A stretch of DNA of 64,000 nt from an uncultured Spirochaetaceae bacterium (GTDB taxonomy: Bacteria > Spirochaetota > Spirochaetia > Treponematales > Treponemataceae): NCBI GenBank assembly GCA_902785455.1, contig CACZYY010000005.1, forward strand, positions 46,674 to 110,673, read 5' to 3'. Shown piece by piece: positions 28,999 to 37,500 of the stretch. The notes beneath the pieces were generated by a model that saw only the letters and a list, made by a program, of their open reading frames with translations, did no database searches and was not told where the DNA came from. The position numbers were made by a program, and so were the translations under genes. Within the stretch, counting starts at the first letter, position 1; every line of letters begins with the position of its first letter.

Positions 28999-29133
28999 AA
29001 AAATAACTCCTTATTTCTTGCCCGATATTAAAGCAACCCCAGTCACCACTAGCTTGAAGCCGAAAAAAAGGCGGCTACTTCTATCATTCCATCACTGTTA
29101 GGAAGCAAGTTAATATCACAAGATGATTTTCGA

Positions 29134-29163
29134 ATTATATCAGATTTGCATTATCTCGGTCAA
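29134..29163 (-). promoter_or_regulatory. Promoter for rpmE overlapping the rnc stop codon
   Basis: On the minus strand TTGACC (29158-29163) and an extended TGaTATAAT (hexamer 29134-29139) have an 18-base spacer. The start would be near 29127, about 130 bases before rpmE. Confidence 0.6.
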
Positions 29164-29885
29164 TCACCGAAAAGCTCAAGCCAGGCTTTTTTTGCAACGT
29201 TCTGCTCGGCCTCTTTTTTGCTTTTTCCGCTTTCTGGGCCGTAGCTTGCGTTTTTGAGATGGACCGTAACCCAGAAAGTCCTTTCGTGGTCCGGACCGGT
29301 TTCTTTGACAAGCTCGTAATTTGGGCATGACTTGTATTTTTTTTGATGGGCTTCCTGAAGCAAGGTTTTGTAATCTTTTGAGCCCTTGTCAGAAACGTAA
29401 TTGTCGATTGCAGGAATCATAAAAGAAAGAACGAGTTTTTCTGCGGCCTTGTAACCGGCATCAAGGTAATATGCTCCGATTACGGCTTCAACTGCATCCG
29501 CAAGAATGGCCTTTTTGTGCCTTCCTCCGCTCATTTCCTCGCCTTTTCCAAGGATCAGCATTTTATCGATTCCGATTTTGAGTGCGATTGGAGCCAGACT
29601 TTGCTCACTGACAACGCTGCTTTTGATTTTTGCAAGGTCGCCTTCGGGATTGTCCATAAAGTGTTCATAAAGGTAGGCTGCAGTTGCCATTCCAAGCACG
29701 CTGTCACCTAAAAATTCCAAGCGCTCGTTGTTGATATGTTTCTGTCCTTTTTCATTTGCAACGGAACGATGTGTAAAGGCTAATTCGAGAAGGTTGATGT
29801 TTGAGAACTTTATTGAAATGTTTTTTGCAAACGCCGTAAGTTCTTGTACTCGTTTCGGCGAAAGATTTTTTTTTGAAAAAAGCAT
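29160..29885 (-). CDS. rnc: Ribonuclease III
   Basis: The 241-residue enzyme cuts double-stranded RNA in rRNA and mRNA processing. The signature NNERLEFLGDSVLGM (about residues 47-61) holds the first acidic residues, with AILADAVEAVIGAYYLDAG as the second cluster. A dsRNA-binding domain follows from about 170 (KTLLQEAHQKKYKSCPNYEL, ending KKAEQ.VAKKAW-like). No clear ribosome site precedes ATG 29885. It follows acpP, the common bacterial pairing. Confidence 0.96.
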   Translation of the reverse strand: MLFSKKNLSPKRVQELTAFAKNISIKFSNINLLELAFTHRSVANEKGQKHINNERLEFLGDSVLGMATAAYLYEHFMDNPEGDLAKIKSSVVSEQSLAPIALKIGIDKMLILGKGEEMSGGRHKKAILADAVEAVIGAYYLDAGYKAAEKLVLSFMIPAIDNYVSDKGSKDYKTLLQEAHQKKYKSCPNYELVKETGPDHERTFWVTVHLKNASYGPESGKSKKEAEQNVAKKAWLELFGD

Positions 29886-29893
29886 ATTAAAAC

Positions 29894-29920
29894 AAAAAGC
29901 ACAGGCATTATAACCTGTGC
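29894..29920 (-). terminator. Terminator of acpP with TATAAT in its loop
   Basis: On the minus strand GCACAGG-loop-CCTGTGC is followed by TTTTTGTTTT, 24 bases past the acpP stop. The eight-base loop reads TTATAATG, which contains a perfect -10 hexamer pointing at rnc. Confidence 0.85.
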
Positions 29921-29943
29921 TGTAAAAGTCAATCAGTAAAAAA

Positions 29944-30180
29944 TTATGCCTGAGCTGATTTGATGAAATCGTAAGCGTCTTTTACTGTTTCGAATTCGTT
30001 TGCTTTCTCATCAGGAATTGTAACACCCAATTCCTCTTCGATAGCATAAACAAGCTCGTAAGTATCGAGGCTGTCTGCGCCGAGGTCTCCACGGAAAGAA
30101 GCTTCCATTGTGACTTTGCTTTCATCGATTTCAAGTTTTTCAGCGATGAGTTTCTGGATTTTTACGAACAATTCGTCCAT
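29944..30180 (-). CDS. acpP: Acyl carrier protein
   Basis: The 78-residue acidic protein carries fatty-acyl intermediates on a phosphopantetheine attached to the serine of GADSLDTYELVYAIEEELG. I place the start at 30180, where AAGGAGAAAATC precedes ATG; a longer frame is open but unlikely. It lies downstream of rpmF and upstream of rnc. Confidence 0.96.
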   Translation of the reverse strand: MDELFVKIQKLIAEKLEIDESKVTMEASFRGDLGADSLDTYELVYAIEEELGVTIPDEKANEFETVKDAYDFIKSAQA

Positions 30181-30237
30181 GATTTTCTCCTTGTTTTGCG
30201 CATTATGCCCGGTTAGGAGCATAATGCGTTTGTTTTG

Positions 30238-30426
30238 TTAACCGTTTACTTCAGGTGTGATTACCTGACGACCACGGTAGAAACCACATTTTGGACAAAC
30301 ATGGTGTGGCATAACAAGATTACCACAGTTGCCGCAAGCAACAAGCTGTGGAGCTTCAAGATGCATGTTTACACCGCGTCGTCTGCGTGTGCGAGCTTTT
30401 GATGTTTTCGCTCTAGGTACTGCCAT
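30238..30426 (-). CDS. rpmF: Ribosomal protein L32 (zinc-binding form)
   Basis: The 62-residue protein starts MAVPRAKTSKARTRRRRG and has a four-cysteine zinc site (CGNCG and CPKCG). AGTGAGG precedes the ATG. The rpmF-acpP pairing links ribosome and lipid synthesis genes, as in many bacteria. Two tandem promoters lie upstream. Confidence 0.97.
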   Translation of the reverse strand: MAVPRAKTSKARTRRRRGVNMHLEAPQLVACGNCGNLVMPHHVCPKCGFYRGRQVITPEVNG

Positions 30427-30469
30427 ATTATAAACCTCACTATATAATTTTATGAATAACGGGATTTAT

Positions 30470-30497
30470 ACTATAACAGTTTCCACCCGAATGTCAA
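30470..30497 (-). promoter_or_regulatory. Proximal promoter of rpmF-acpP
   Basis: On the minus strand TTGACA (30492-30497) and an extended TGtTATAGT (hexamer 30470-30475) are 16 bases apart. It lies about 45 bases before the rpmF start. Confidence 0.75.
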
Positions 30498-30499
30498 TT

Positions 30500-30528
30500 A
30501 TTATTACATACAAAGTTTCTGTTGTCAA
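30500..30528 (-). promoter_or_regulatory. Distal promoter of rpmF-acpP
   Basis: On the minus strand a second TTGACA (30523-30528) is followed after 16-17 bases by TAATAAT. The two promoters are in tandem, about 30 bases apart. Confidence 0.6.
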
Positions 30529-30564
30529 TAATTTTTTAATGACAAAAATCGAAAAAATGTCAAA

Positions 30565-31044
30565 TTAGGTGTTATATTTTGATTTTATAGCTTCTTCCAC
30601 GATTTTTGGGACCATTCCTGATATGTCTCCGCCGAATTTTGCCAGTTCTTTTATGGAGCTTGAGCGGACTATTCCGTATTTTGCCTCGGTCGGGAGAAAA
30701 AGCGTCTCGATTCTTGAGTCGAGGTTGTGATTTAAAAGAGAAAGATCGAATTCGTATGCGAAGTCATTTGTGTTGCGAATTCCCCTTAAGAGAATGTTTG
30801 CGTTGTTTTTTTCGGCGTATTCTACTATGAGCTTATCCCAAAGGTGTACCGTGACGTTTTTGTAGTCTTTTGTGAGTTCTTTGAGCATGGCAAGCCTTTC
30901 TTCCGGTGAGAAAAGGTGCGCTTTGTTCGGGTTATAGGCAACTACTACGTCTAGTTTGTCGAAAAGCTTGCTGCCCCGCTCGATTATGTTTAGGTGTCCG
31001 TTTGTTGGCGGGTCGAAAGTCCCTGGAAATACTGCAGAGGTCAT
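30565..31044 (-). CDS. coaD: Phosphopantetheine adenylyltransferase
   Basis: The 159-residue enzyme makes dephospho-CoA, the fourth step of CoA synthesis. It has the nucleotidyltransferase motif FPGTFDPPTNGHLNII at the N-terminus, the substrate region LLRGIRNTNDFAYEF, and the RSSSIKELA motif near the C-terminus. No clear Shine-Dalgarno precedes the ATG. It is transcribed divergently from the lipoprotein gene at 31101. Confidence 0.96.
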   Translation of the reverse strand: MTSAVFPGTFDPPTNGHLNIIERGSKLFDKLDVVVAYNPNKAHLFSPEERLAMLKELTKDYKNVTVHLWDKLIVEYAEKNNANILLRGIRNTNDFAYEFDLSLLNHNLDSRIETLFLPTEAKYGIVRSSSIKELAKFGGDISGMVPKIVEEAIKSKYNT

Positions 31045-31065
31045 ATTGAAATTAATTTAACATGT

Positions 31066-31094
31066 TTGACTGTTTGAAACAAGTGATGTATTAT
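31066..31094 (+). promoter_or_regulatory. Promoter of the lipoprotein gene, leaderless geometry
   Basis: TTGACT (31066-31071) and TATTAT (31089-31094) have a 17-base spacer, and the ATG at 31101 starts seven bases after the hexamer. Transcription would therefore begin at the start codon. Confidence 0.65.
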
Positions 31095-31100
31095 TTAGGC

Positions 31101-31784
31101 ATGAAAATATCTAAAACTATTAATGCAGCCGTTTTCTCCGCGGGTTGTCTTATGCTCGCGGGGATTGTCGTTTCTTGTGGGAGTGCGAAGGTTGAGCCTG
31201 CCGCTCCAGAGCCGGTTCCGGTCGTTGAGGAGCCAAAAGTTGAAGAAGTTGCCCCTTCTCCTGCCCCTGTAGAAGAAGAACCATCTCCTGTTGTTGAAGA
31301 ACCTGTTGTCGAGGCTCCGGTCGAAGCCGCTGATGCAGACGATGAATATTCCCGCTCTGTTGGTGCGGTTGCCGTTGACCGTGACACTTTCGTTGATGAT
31401 AAAGAAAAAGTTCTTCGCATTATCTCTGAGCTTGACGGTATAATGAAGAACCTTGATTACAACTCATGGCTTGCGTATGTAGAACCTGCTTCTATAGATT
31501 ACTGGAAGCTTCGTAAAAATCTTCAAAAGGCAGAAAAACGTCTTCCTGTAAAAGGAATCAAACTCCGCGATTTGCAGGATTATTTCAAACAGGTGTTTGT
31601 TCCTGCACGCAAAGGAAGAACTGTCACCGAAATCCGATATATTTCTGATTCCTATATAAAAGCGGTTCAGGTTCAGGAACGCGAGCCGGGAGAGACCGAG
31701 GATCACGTTACGGTTTATTATTATTTCAATAAAAACAATGGAAGGTGGATGGTTCATCTTCCGACAAATGAAGAACTGAACTAA
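31101..31784 (+). CDS. Putative lipoprotein with Pro-Val-Glu-rich linker
   Basis: The 227-residue protein has a signal peptide with a spirochaete-style lipobox (AGIVVSC, cysteine near residue 24). A 60-residue acidic linker rich in P, V and E follows, then a folded C-terminal domain from about 95. It is probably a cell-envelope lipoprotein; the domain is not recognised. An upstream in-frame ATG at 31062 would place coding sequence ahead of the signal peptide and is rejected. Confidence 0.8.
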   Translation: MKISKTINAAVFSAGCLMLAGIVVSCGSAKVEPAAPEPVPVVEEPKVEEVAPSPAPVEEEPSPVVEEPVVEAPVEAADADDEYSRSVGAVAVDRDTFVDDKEKVLRIISELDGIMKNLDYNSWLAYVEPASIDYWKLRKNLQKAEKRLPVKGIKLRDLQDYFKQVFVPARKGRTVTEIRYISDSYIKAVQVQEREPGETEDHVTVYYYFNKNNGRWMVHLPTNEELN

Positions 31785-31822
31785 AATCGCGTTGTTTTGT
31801 CGCAATCATGCTAAAAATAATG

Positions 31823-31851
31823 TTGATTTTTGCAGTCGTATGTTTTATAAT
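31823..31851 (+). promoter_or_regulatory. Promoter of the HEAT-like exported protein gene
   Basis: TTGATT (31823-31828) and TATAAT (31846-31851) are separated by 17 bases. The ATG is about 40 bases further on, after a strong AGGAGGA. Confidence 0.85.
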
Positions 31852-31897
31852 CTTTAGGTAAGTGTTGTTTCACTTTGCTTAGGAGGAATATTTCTAT

Positions 31898-32602
31898 ATG
31901 AAATCAATGAAAAAATTAACTTGCACAGCTTGTGCATTTCTTTTGACATTCTCTTTGATCGCTCAGGAAAAATCTGCTGAGGAAGATTACTTGAGCACTG
32001 TAGAAGATGTCGTAATTACAGAACTTGCAAATTCAGACGAGCGAGACAATAAGCTTGTTGCTCTTCAGTATCTTGAGAATGCAGTCGAAGAAGGCCGTGT
32101 TTCTCCGGATATGATGGTTGCGCTTGATCATCTTGCTGGCGAAGGAATCAACACCCAGTCAAGACAGAGTGGCCGCCTTGTTAACAATTATCCAGATATT
32201 CGTGCAAAAGCATGTGATCTTCTTGCAAAAGTTCCATCAGAGGAGTCAAAGACAACTCTCAAAAATATTGCTCTTGCAGACAACGAGCCAATGGTAATTA
32301 CTGCTGCGGTTCGCTCGCTTGGTGAAATTGGTATGAACGACAATGATGATGTCGTTAATACAATTGCATGGGCAAACAAAAAGAATGCTGTCCTCAATCC
32401 GACAAGTTCACTTGCTCTTGAGGTTCTTATTGCTTACGAGAAAATTGCTGACAAGGTTCAGGACAAAGGTTCTATGATTCAGTCTGTAGGTCAGATTGCT
32501 ACAAATTATCATTATGTAAAACCTGTTCGTGACAGAGCTCTTGCTCTTCTCAAAACTCTTCAGTCTGGAAATAACAACTCAAAGAAAAAGGAATCTAAAT
32601 AA
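31898..32602 (+). CDS. Exported alpha-helical (HEAT-like) repeat protein
   Basis: The 234-residue protein has an N-terminal signal peptide ending near SLIAQ. Its body is helical repeats such as DIRAKACDLLAKVPSEESKT and PMVITAAVRSLGEIGMNDND, the HEAT/armadillo style. It ends in a lysine-rich tail. It has its own strong promoter, an AGGAGGA ribosome site and a terminator, so it is probably abundant. The function is unknown; the fold suggests a periplasmic binding or scaffold role. Confidence 0.75.
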   Translation: MKSMKKLTCTACAFLLTFSLIAQEKSAEEDYLSTVEDVVITELANSDERDNKLVALQYLENAVEEGRVSPDMMVALDHLAGEGINTQSRQSGRLVNNYPDIRAKACDLLAKVPSEESKTTLKNIALADNEPMVITAAVRSLGEIGMNDNDDVVNTIAWANKKNAVLNPTSSLALEVLIAYEKIADKVQDKGSMIQSVGQIATNYHYVKPVRDRALALLKTLQSGNNNSKKKESK

Positions 32603-32624
32603 TTAGATTTCAGTGTCTTTAAAG

Positions 32625-32661
32625 GCGGAGTCGGTTCTTTTGGAGCGATTCCGCTTTTTTT
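32625..32661 (+). terminator. Terminator of the HEAT-like protein gene
   Basis: GCGGAGTCG and CGATTCCGC form a 9-bp stem (one G-U pair) followed by seven T. Confidence 0.88.
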
Positions 32662-32762
32662 ATGATTTTATTTTTAATATTGAAATTTTCTTTTGTTTAT
32701 CTCTTGTAGATTTTATTTAAATCGCTTAAAATTGTATTAATTAAAAATGTTTTGGGGGGCGT

Positions 32763-33353
32763 ATGAAACCTATTATATTAGCATCTTCTTCTCCTCGTCG
32801 ACAGGAAATATTGAAGCTGCTGAATATTCCTTATCAGGTTAAGGTTTCCAATTTTGATGAGGAATATCCGCCTGACATTCCGCTTGAACAGGTTCCGGAG
32901 TATTTGGCAAGCCGTAAGGTTGATGCTGTGGCGCGCACGTATCCTGCCGGGCATGAAATTCCATGGATTTTGGGAGCCGATACAATGGTCCTTTTGGACG
33001 GAAAACTATACGGTAAGCCTGCGGATAATGAAGAAGCCGAAAGGTTTATGCAAGATTTTCAAGGAAAAACTCATCAGGTGATTACGGGGCTTGCGCTTTT
33101 CAACGGCGATTTGTTGTTTGCTTCAAGCCGAACTTCCATTACTAATGTTACTTTCGCGCCTATGACTCAGGAAGAAATTGAATGGTATGTCGAAACCGGT
33201 GATTGGCATGGTGTTGCTGGCGGATACCGTATACAGGGGTTGGCGTCATGCTTCATCAAAAAAATCGAGGGCACGAATTCCAATGTAGTGGGATTGCCTA
33301 TTTTCGAGCTTTATGATATGTTAAAAGAACAGGGCTATTCTATTCTTGAATAG
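32763..33353 (+). CDS. maf: Maf-type nucleoside triphosphate pyrophosphatase
   Basis: The 196-residue protein hydrolyses non-canonical or modified nucleotides (dTTP/UTP type). Motifs are the N-terminal ILASSSPRRQEILKLL, the central GADTMVLLDGKLYGKP and the C-terminal GDWHGVAGGYRIQG. A GGGGGG ribosome site precedes the ATG. Septum-inhibition roles were proposed for some homologues. Confidence 0.92.
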   Translation: MKPIILASSSPRRQEILKLLNIPYQVKVSNFDEEYPPDIPLEQVPEYLASRKVDAVARTYPAGHEIPWILGADTMVLLDGKLYGKPADNEEAERFMQDFQGKTHQVITGLALFNGDLLFASSRTSITNVTFAPMTQEEIEWYVETGDWHGVAGGYRIQGLASCFIKKIEGTNSNVVGLPIFELYDMLKEQGYSILE

Positions 33354-33479
33354 TTTTTGTCGGGCTTTGTACAAGGCTGTTGGCTGGAGCAAAGTTACGT
33401 AATTATCCGGTCCGTATATTGCGGGCACGAGAACAAGAGACGGTGGAATTTTAATTAATTCCGGTGAAGGAGAAACTCA

Positions 33480-34343
33480 ATGGCAGTTGTAACCATGAAG
33501 AGTTTGCTTGAATCTGGTGTACATTTCGGTCATCAGGTTAAACGTTGGGATCCACGCATGAAGAAGTATATCTTCGCAGAGCGCAATGGTATCCATATCA
33601 TCGACTTGCAGAAGACAATCGCTTCTATCAAAGACAGCTACGAGGCTGTTCGTAAGATTGTTGCTTCTGGAAAATCAGTTCTTTTCGTAGGAACTAAAAA
33701 ACAGGCTCAGCAGGCTATCGCAAAAGAAGCAGAGCGCTGTGGCATGTACTATGTAAACAACCGCTGGCTTGGTGGTATGCTTACAAACTTCTCTACAATC
33801 AAAAAATCACTTCAGAGACTCAAAAAAATCGAGAAGATGGAAGTTGACGGAACATTCGACAACCTCACAAAGAAAGAAGTCTCAAATCTTCAGAAAGAAA
33901 AGGCAAAGCTTGAGAAGAACCTCGGCGGTATCAAAGATATGAAAGAACTCCCAGGAGTTATCTTCATCATCGATACACACAAAGAGCAGATTGCTGTTGC
34001 AGAAGCTCGCCGCATGGGTATCCCTGTTGTTGCTGTTGTTGATACAAACTGTAACCCAGAGGGAATCACATATCCAATCCCTGGTAACGATGACGCTATC
34101 CGCGCTATCAGCCTCTTCACTTCTATTATCGCTAACGCAGTTGTAGAAGCAAACAATGAAGAAGGTCTCAAAATCATCGAAACTCTCGGTGATGAGGACG
34201 ACGTTGTTACAGATGCATCTACAAAGAAAGATGACGAGGAAATCGTTGATTATTCAAACTACACTCCTACTGAGGAAGATGTCAAAAAAGACGAAGTAGT
34301 TGAAGATGACGACGATGAAATCGACGAGTCAAAAATCAAATAA
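33480..34343 (+). CDS. rpsB: Ribosomal protein S2
   Basis: The 287-residue uS2 begins with the typical [20 protein letters not shown] and has [21 protein letters not shown] and the nucleotide-like [13 protein letters not shown]. After about residue 240 it carries an extra acidic tail (many D/E) that is longer than in most S2 proteins. AAGGAG precedes the ATG. It pairs with tsf, the usual order. Confidence 0.97.
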   Translation: MAVVTMKSLLESGVHFGHQVKRWDPRMKKYIFAERNGIHIIDLQKTIASIKDSYEAVRKIVASGKSVLFVGTKKQAQQAIAKEAERCGMYYVNNRWLGGMLTNFSTIKKSLQRLKKIEKMEVDGTFDNLTKKEVSNLQKEKAKLEKNLGGIKDMKELPGVIFIIDTHKEQIAVAEARRMGIPVVAVVDTNCNPEGITYPIPGNDDAIRAISLFTSIIANAVVEANNEEGLKIIETLGDEDDVVTDASTKKDDEEIVDYSNYTPTEEDVKKDEVVEDDDDEIDESKIK

Positions 34344-34350
34344 ATCAATT

Positions 34351-34370
34351 CCCGCGTAGACAAGCGCGGG
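34351..34370 (+). other. Intercistronic hairpin between rpsB and tsf
   Basis: CCCGCG-TAGACAAG-CGCGGG forms a 6-bp GC stem without a T-run. It may adjust the rpsB:tsf ratio or stabilise the 3' end; it is not a full terminator. Confidence 0.5.
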
Positions 34371-34391
34371 TTACTATAACTGGAGTTAAAA

Positions 34392-35225
34392 ATGGCAATT
34401 ACAGCTGCTGACGTAAAAGCTTTGCGCGACAAGACTGGCGCAGGCATGATGGAGTGCAAAAAAGCACTTACAGAAGCTAACGGAGACGCTGCAGAAGCAG
34501 AGAAAATCCTCAAAGAGAAAGGATTGGCAGCCGTTGCAAAACGTGCTGAGCGCGCAACTTCTGAAGGACGCATTTTCATTCGCCAGACTGGTGATAAAAT
34601 TGTTGTTGCAGAAGTTACTTGTGAGACAGACTTCGTTGCAAAAAATACTGATTTCGTAGCTCTCGGTGAGAAAATCCTTGATGTTGCAATTGCAAAAGGC
34701 TACACAAAAATCGAAAAAGAGCTTGAGGACTTGGTTCTTGAGCTTGCTACAAAAATCCGCGAGAACATGTCTATCCGTAAGCTTGAGGTTATTGCTGTTC
34801 CGGCAGGTTCTGCTGCTGCAACATACGTTCACTCAGACTTCAAGACAGGTGCTGTTGTAGTTGTTGAAGGCTCAGATGCAGAATCTGTAAAAGTTTTTGC
34901 AAAAGACTGCTGCTTGCACTTGGCTGCATTCACACCTGCTTACACAACAAAAGACGAAGTTCCACAGAGCTATATCGATGAGCAGAAAGAAATCTTCCAG
35001 GCTCAGATGGCTCAGGACGAGAAAATGGCTTCTAAGCCAGAGAATGTTAAGGCTGGAATCTTGCAGGGCAAAATCAGCAAACACCTTGCTGAGATCTGTT
35101 TCGTAGACCAGGCTTTCGTAAAAGACGACAAAGTTACAGTTGCAAAGAAACTTGAACAGGTTTCAAAAGAAGCTGGAGCTAAACTTTCATTCAAAAAGGT
35201 CGCTCTTTTCGTTCTCGGAAAATAA
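34392..35225 (+). CDS. tsf: Elongation factor Ts
   Basis: The 277-residue nucleotide exchange factor for EF-Tu begins MAITAADVKALRDKTGAGMM, followed by ECKKALTEANGD and the core CETDFVAKNTDF motif that contacts EF-Tu. Length is normal for a two-subdomain EF-Ts. TGGAG precedes the ATG. Confidence 0.97.
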   Translation: MAITAADVKALRDKTGAGMMECKKALTEANGDAAEAEKILKEKGLAAVAKRAERATSEGRIFIRQTGDKIVVAEVTCETDFVAKNTDFVALGEKILDVAIAKGYTKIEKELEDLVLELATKIRENMSIRKLEVIAVPAGSAAATYVHSDFKTGAVVVVEGSDAESVKVFAKDCCLHLAAFTPAYTTKDEVPQSYIDEQKEIFQAQMAQDEKMASKPENVKAGILQGKISKHLAEICFVDQAFVKDDKVTVAKKLEQVSKEAGAKLSFKKVALFVLGK

Positions 35226-35241
35226 TTTTTCGTGAAAAACG

Positions 35242-35268
35242 GCGGTCAGATTCTTCTGGCCGCTTTTT
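35242..35268 (+). terminator. Terminator after tsf
   Basis: GCGGTCAG and CTGGCCGC pair over a six-base loop and are followed by five T, separating rpsB-tsf from frr. Confidence 0.88.
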
Positions 35269-35308
35269 GTATTTTTTTTAATTTGTTGCTTTTATAACGG
35301 AGGAAAAT

Positions 35309-35851
35309 ATGGCATTTGATGCAAAGTCTAAGATGGACAAAACTATTGAAGGTCTTAAGAATGAAATGAACACAATCAGAACCGGTCGTGCATCAGCTTC
35401 ACTTTTTGACAAGGTTCGTGTTGATTATTACGGAGCAAAATCTCCACTCTCTCAGGTCGCACAGATTTCAATTCCAGAGGCACGCTCTGTCGTTATCTCT
35501 CCGTTCGACAAATCGCTCATTACAGAAATTGAAAAGGCAATTTTTGTTGCTGACTTAGGTCTCAACCCTTCAAACGACGGCAAGGTTATTCGTATCGCTA
35601 TCCCTGCCCTCACCGCTGACCGACGCAAGGAACTTTGCAAACAGGCAAAATCTGTCGGCGAGAACTATAAAACAACTATCCGAAACATCCGTCGCGATGG
35701 AAATGACGATCTCAAAAAACAGCAGAAAGCAGGTGAGATTACTGAAGATCAGCTCAAAAAAGAGACAGACGACCTTCAGAAACTCACTGATAAATATATC
35801 GCAGAAATTCAGACAGTCTGTGACGCTAAAGAAAAGGAAATCATGGCTTAA
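35309..35851 (+). CDS. frr: Ribosome recycling factor
   Basis: The 180-residue factor splits post-termination ribosomes with EF-G. Motifs are MNTIRTGRASASLFD, VRVDYYGAKSPLSQVAQIS, and the long helical NYKTTIRNIRRDGND. ACGGAGG precedes the ATG. It is followed three bases later by uppS, a common pairing. Confidence 0.97.
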   Translation: MAFDAKSKMDKTIEGLKNEMNTIRTGRASASLFDKVRVDYYGAKSPLSQVAQISIPEARSVVISPFDKSLITEIEKAIFVADLGLNPSNDGKVIRIAIPALTADRRKELCKQAKSVGENYKTTIRNIRRDGNDDLKKQQKAGEITEDQLKKETDDLQKLTDKYIAEIQTVCDAKEKEIMA

Positions 35852-35854
35852 AGC

Positions 35855-36574
35855 ATGACTACCGAAGAAATTATTGCCCACGGTGTTCCAGAACATGTTG
35901 CCATCATCATGGATGGAAACGGCCGCTGGGCTAAAAAGAGAGGATTGCCGAGAACAGCCGGTCACAAAGAAGGTCTCACTTCTGCCAAAAAAATCGTTGC
36001 GGCTGCGGCAAAACTTGGAATAAAATACGTAACACTCTACACATTCTCGACTGAAAACTGGAAGCGCGCTCAGGAAGAGGTTGGTTATTTGATGAGCCTG
36101 ATAAAAGGTCATCTTCGCGCGGAATTTGAGTTCTACAAAAAAAACGGAATCAGAGTCGAGCATATCGGTGATTTGGACGGTCTTCCTGCCGATGTCAAAT
36201 CCGAAATTATTAACGCAAAAAAAGACACTGAACATTTTACCGGGACAACCTGCGTGCTTGCCATAAATTATGGTGGTCGCGATGAAATTGTCCGTGGTGT
36301 TAAAAAAATAATTGCCAGTGGTACTGGTGCTGATTCTGTTACAGAGGAATTGCTTACTAAATCTCTTGATATTTCTTCACTTCCGCCCGTGGATCTTATG
36401 ATTCGTACTGGTGGAGAAGAAAGATTGAGCAATTTTCTTTTGTGGCAGTGTGCCTATGCAGAATTTATCTTTACAGATACGCTTTGGCCGGATTATAATG
36501 ATAATGAATTCTTTGAGGATATTTTAAAATATCAGCAGAGAAACAGACGGTTCGGAGCTGTTCCGAATCAATAA
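35855..36574 (+). CDS. uppS: Undecaprenyl diphosphate synthase
   Basis: The 239-residue cis-prenyltransferase makes the lipid carrier for cell-wall synthesis. Conserved blocks are VAIIMDGNGRWAKKRGLPR (catalytic Asp), TLYTFSTENWKR, and RTGGEERLSNFLLWQCAYAE. It starts three bases after frr with only a weak ribosome site inside the frr end, implying translational coupling. Confidence 0.96.
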   Translation: MTTEEIIAHGVPEHVAIIMDGNGRWAKKRGLPRTAGHKEGLTSAKKIVAAAAKLGIKYVTLYTFSTENWKRAQEEVGYLMSLIKGHLRAEFEFYKKNGIRVEHIGDLDGLPADVKSEIINAKKDTEHFTGTTCVLAINYGGRDEIVRGVKKIIASGTGADSVTEELLTKSLDISSLPPVDLMIRTGGEERLSNFLLWQCAYAEFIFTDTLWPDYNDNEFFEDILKYQQRNRRFGAVPNQ

Positions 36575-36585
36575 TGGTGGGAATT

Positions 36586-37419
36586 ATGAATAAAGTTGTA
36601 CAGAGGCTTCTGGTATTTTTTGTCGGATTGCCTTTAGTTATTTGTCTTGTGTATTTCAATCAGTTTCATCACATTGCTTTGCATGCTTTAATTTTTATTG
36701 CGTCTTTGCTTGCTTCAAATGAACTTTATCAGCTTCTTAAACATAAATTTTCACTTCAGTTCCGACCTTTGGTAATTATATCTTCTGTTATGCCAGTATT
36801 TGTTGCGGCTTTACTGGTATATTTTGAATTGAATATTTCAATCGTTAATTACGTATTTGTATTTTTGATTCTTTTGTGCATGGCATGGGAAGTTCTTTTT
36901 GAGAAGTCTTTTGAGAATTCAGTTTCGCATTTGATTACTTCAATGTTCATAATTTTTTATTCTGGATTTTTGCCGAGTTTTGTCTCTCGGATGACCGTCC
37001 ACCAGTATTCAAGGGAATACATCGCATTTTTCTTCCTTATGGTATGCATGTGTGATTCCGTTGCATGGTTTTTCGGAGTCTTGTTCGGTAAAAATAACAA
37101 GGGCTTTATCAAAGCAAGCCCAAACAAATCCATTGCAGGCTTTATCGGCGGATTTGCGGGCACTATACTCACTGGTTGCATAGCACATTTTCTTTTTCCA
37201 CAGGCATTTACTGGCTCTTTGGTAAAAATCCTCGTTCTCAGCTTCTTCATTGCATTCGTGGCTATTATCGGGGATCTGGTCGAATCTGTTCTCAAACGTT
37301 CTGTAGAAATCAAAGACTCTGGCAGCATTATTCCTGGCCGTGGTGGAGTTTTGGATTCAATCGACAGCATCGTTTTTGTTGCGCCGGTTTATTATTTTGG
37401 AATTAATTTCTTGTTCTAA
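36586..37419 (+). CDS. cdsA: Phosphatidate cytidylyltransferase (CDP-DAG synthase)
   Basis: The integral membrane enzyme converts phosphatidic acid to CDP-diacylglycerol. I choose ATG 36586 because GGTGGGA precedes it; an upstream ATG at 36574 overlaps the uppS stop. The protein (277 residues) has about seven spans and the family signature near the C-terminus: DLVESVLKRSVEIKDSG then PGRGGVLDSIDS. The order uppS-cdsA-dxr-rseP is widely conserved. Confidence 0.93.
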   Translation: MNKVVQRLLVFFVGLPLVICLVYFNQFHHIALHALIFIASLLASNELYQLLKHKFSLQFRPLVIISSVMPVFVAALLVYFELNISIVNYVFVFLILLCMAWEVLFEKSFENSVSHLITSMFIIFYSGFLPSFVSRMTVHQYSREYIAFFFLMVCMCDSVAWFFGVLFGKNNKGFIKASPNKSIAGFIGGFAGTILTGCIAHFLFPQAFTGSLVKILVLSFFIAFVAIIGDLVESVLKRSVEIKDSGSIIPGRGGVLDSIDSIVFVAPVYYFGINFLF

Positions 37420-37428
37420 AATTTAATT

Positions 37429-37462
37429 GCCACACAGATTCGGTTTTCCTACGGAAAAAACA
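37429..37462. repeat. GATTCG-hairpin repeat unit 2
   Basis: GCCACACAGATTCGG is followed by a hairpin TTTTCC-TAC-GGAAAA. It lies between cdsA and dxr and matches the units at 25.3 and 63.0 kb in layout, with a different stem sequence. Confidence 0.65.
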
Positions 37463-37500
37463 TGAAATAAATTCTGTATTGACTAAATTGAAGGCATTTA

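Noticed and set aside
31091..31420. Minus-strand serine/threonine-rich frame opposite the lipoprotein gene
   Set aside because: It is the complement of the Pro-Val-Glu-rich linker, without promoter or ribosome site.
33354..33479. A structured S2 leader before rpsB
   Set aside because: The 126-base gap has some paired segments, but I could not match a known S2-binding leader and found no convincing stem.
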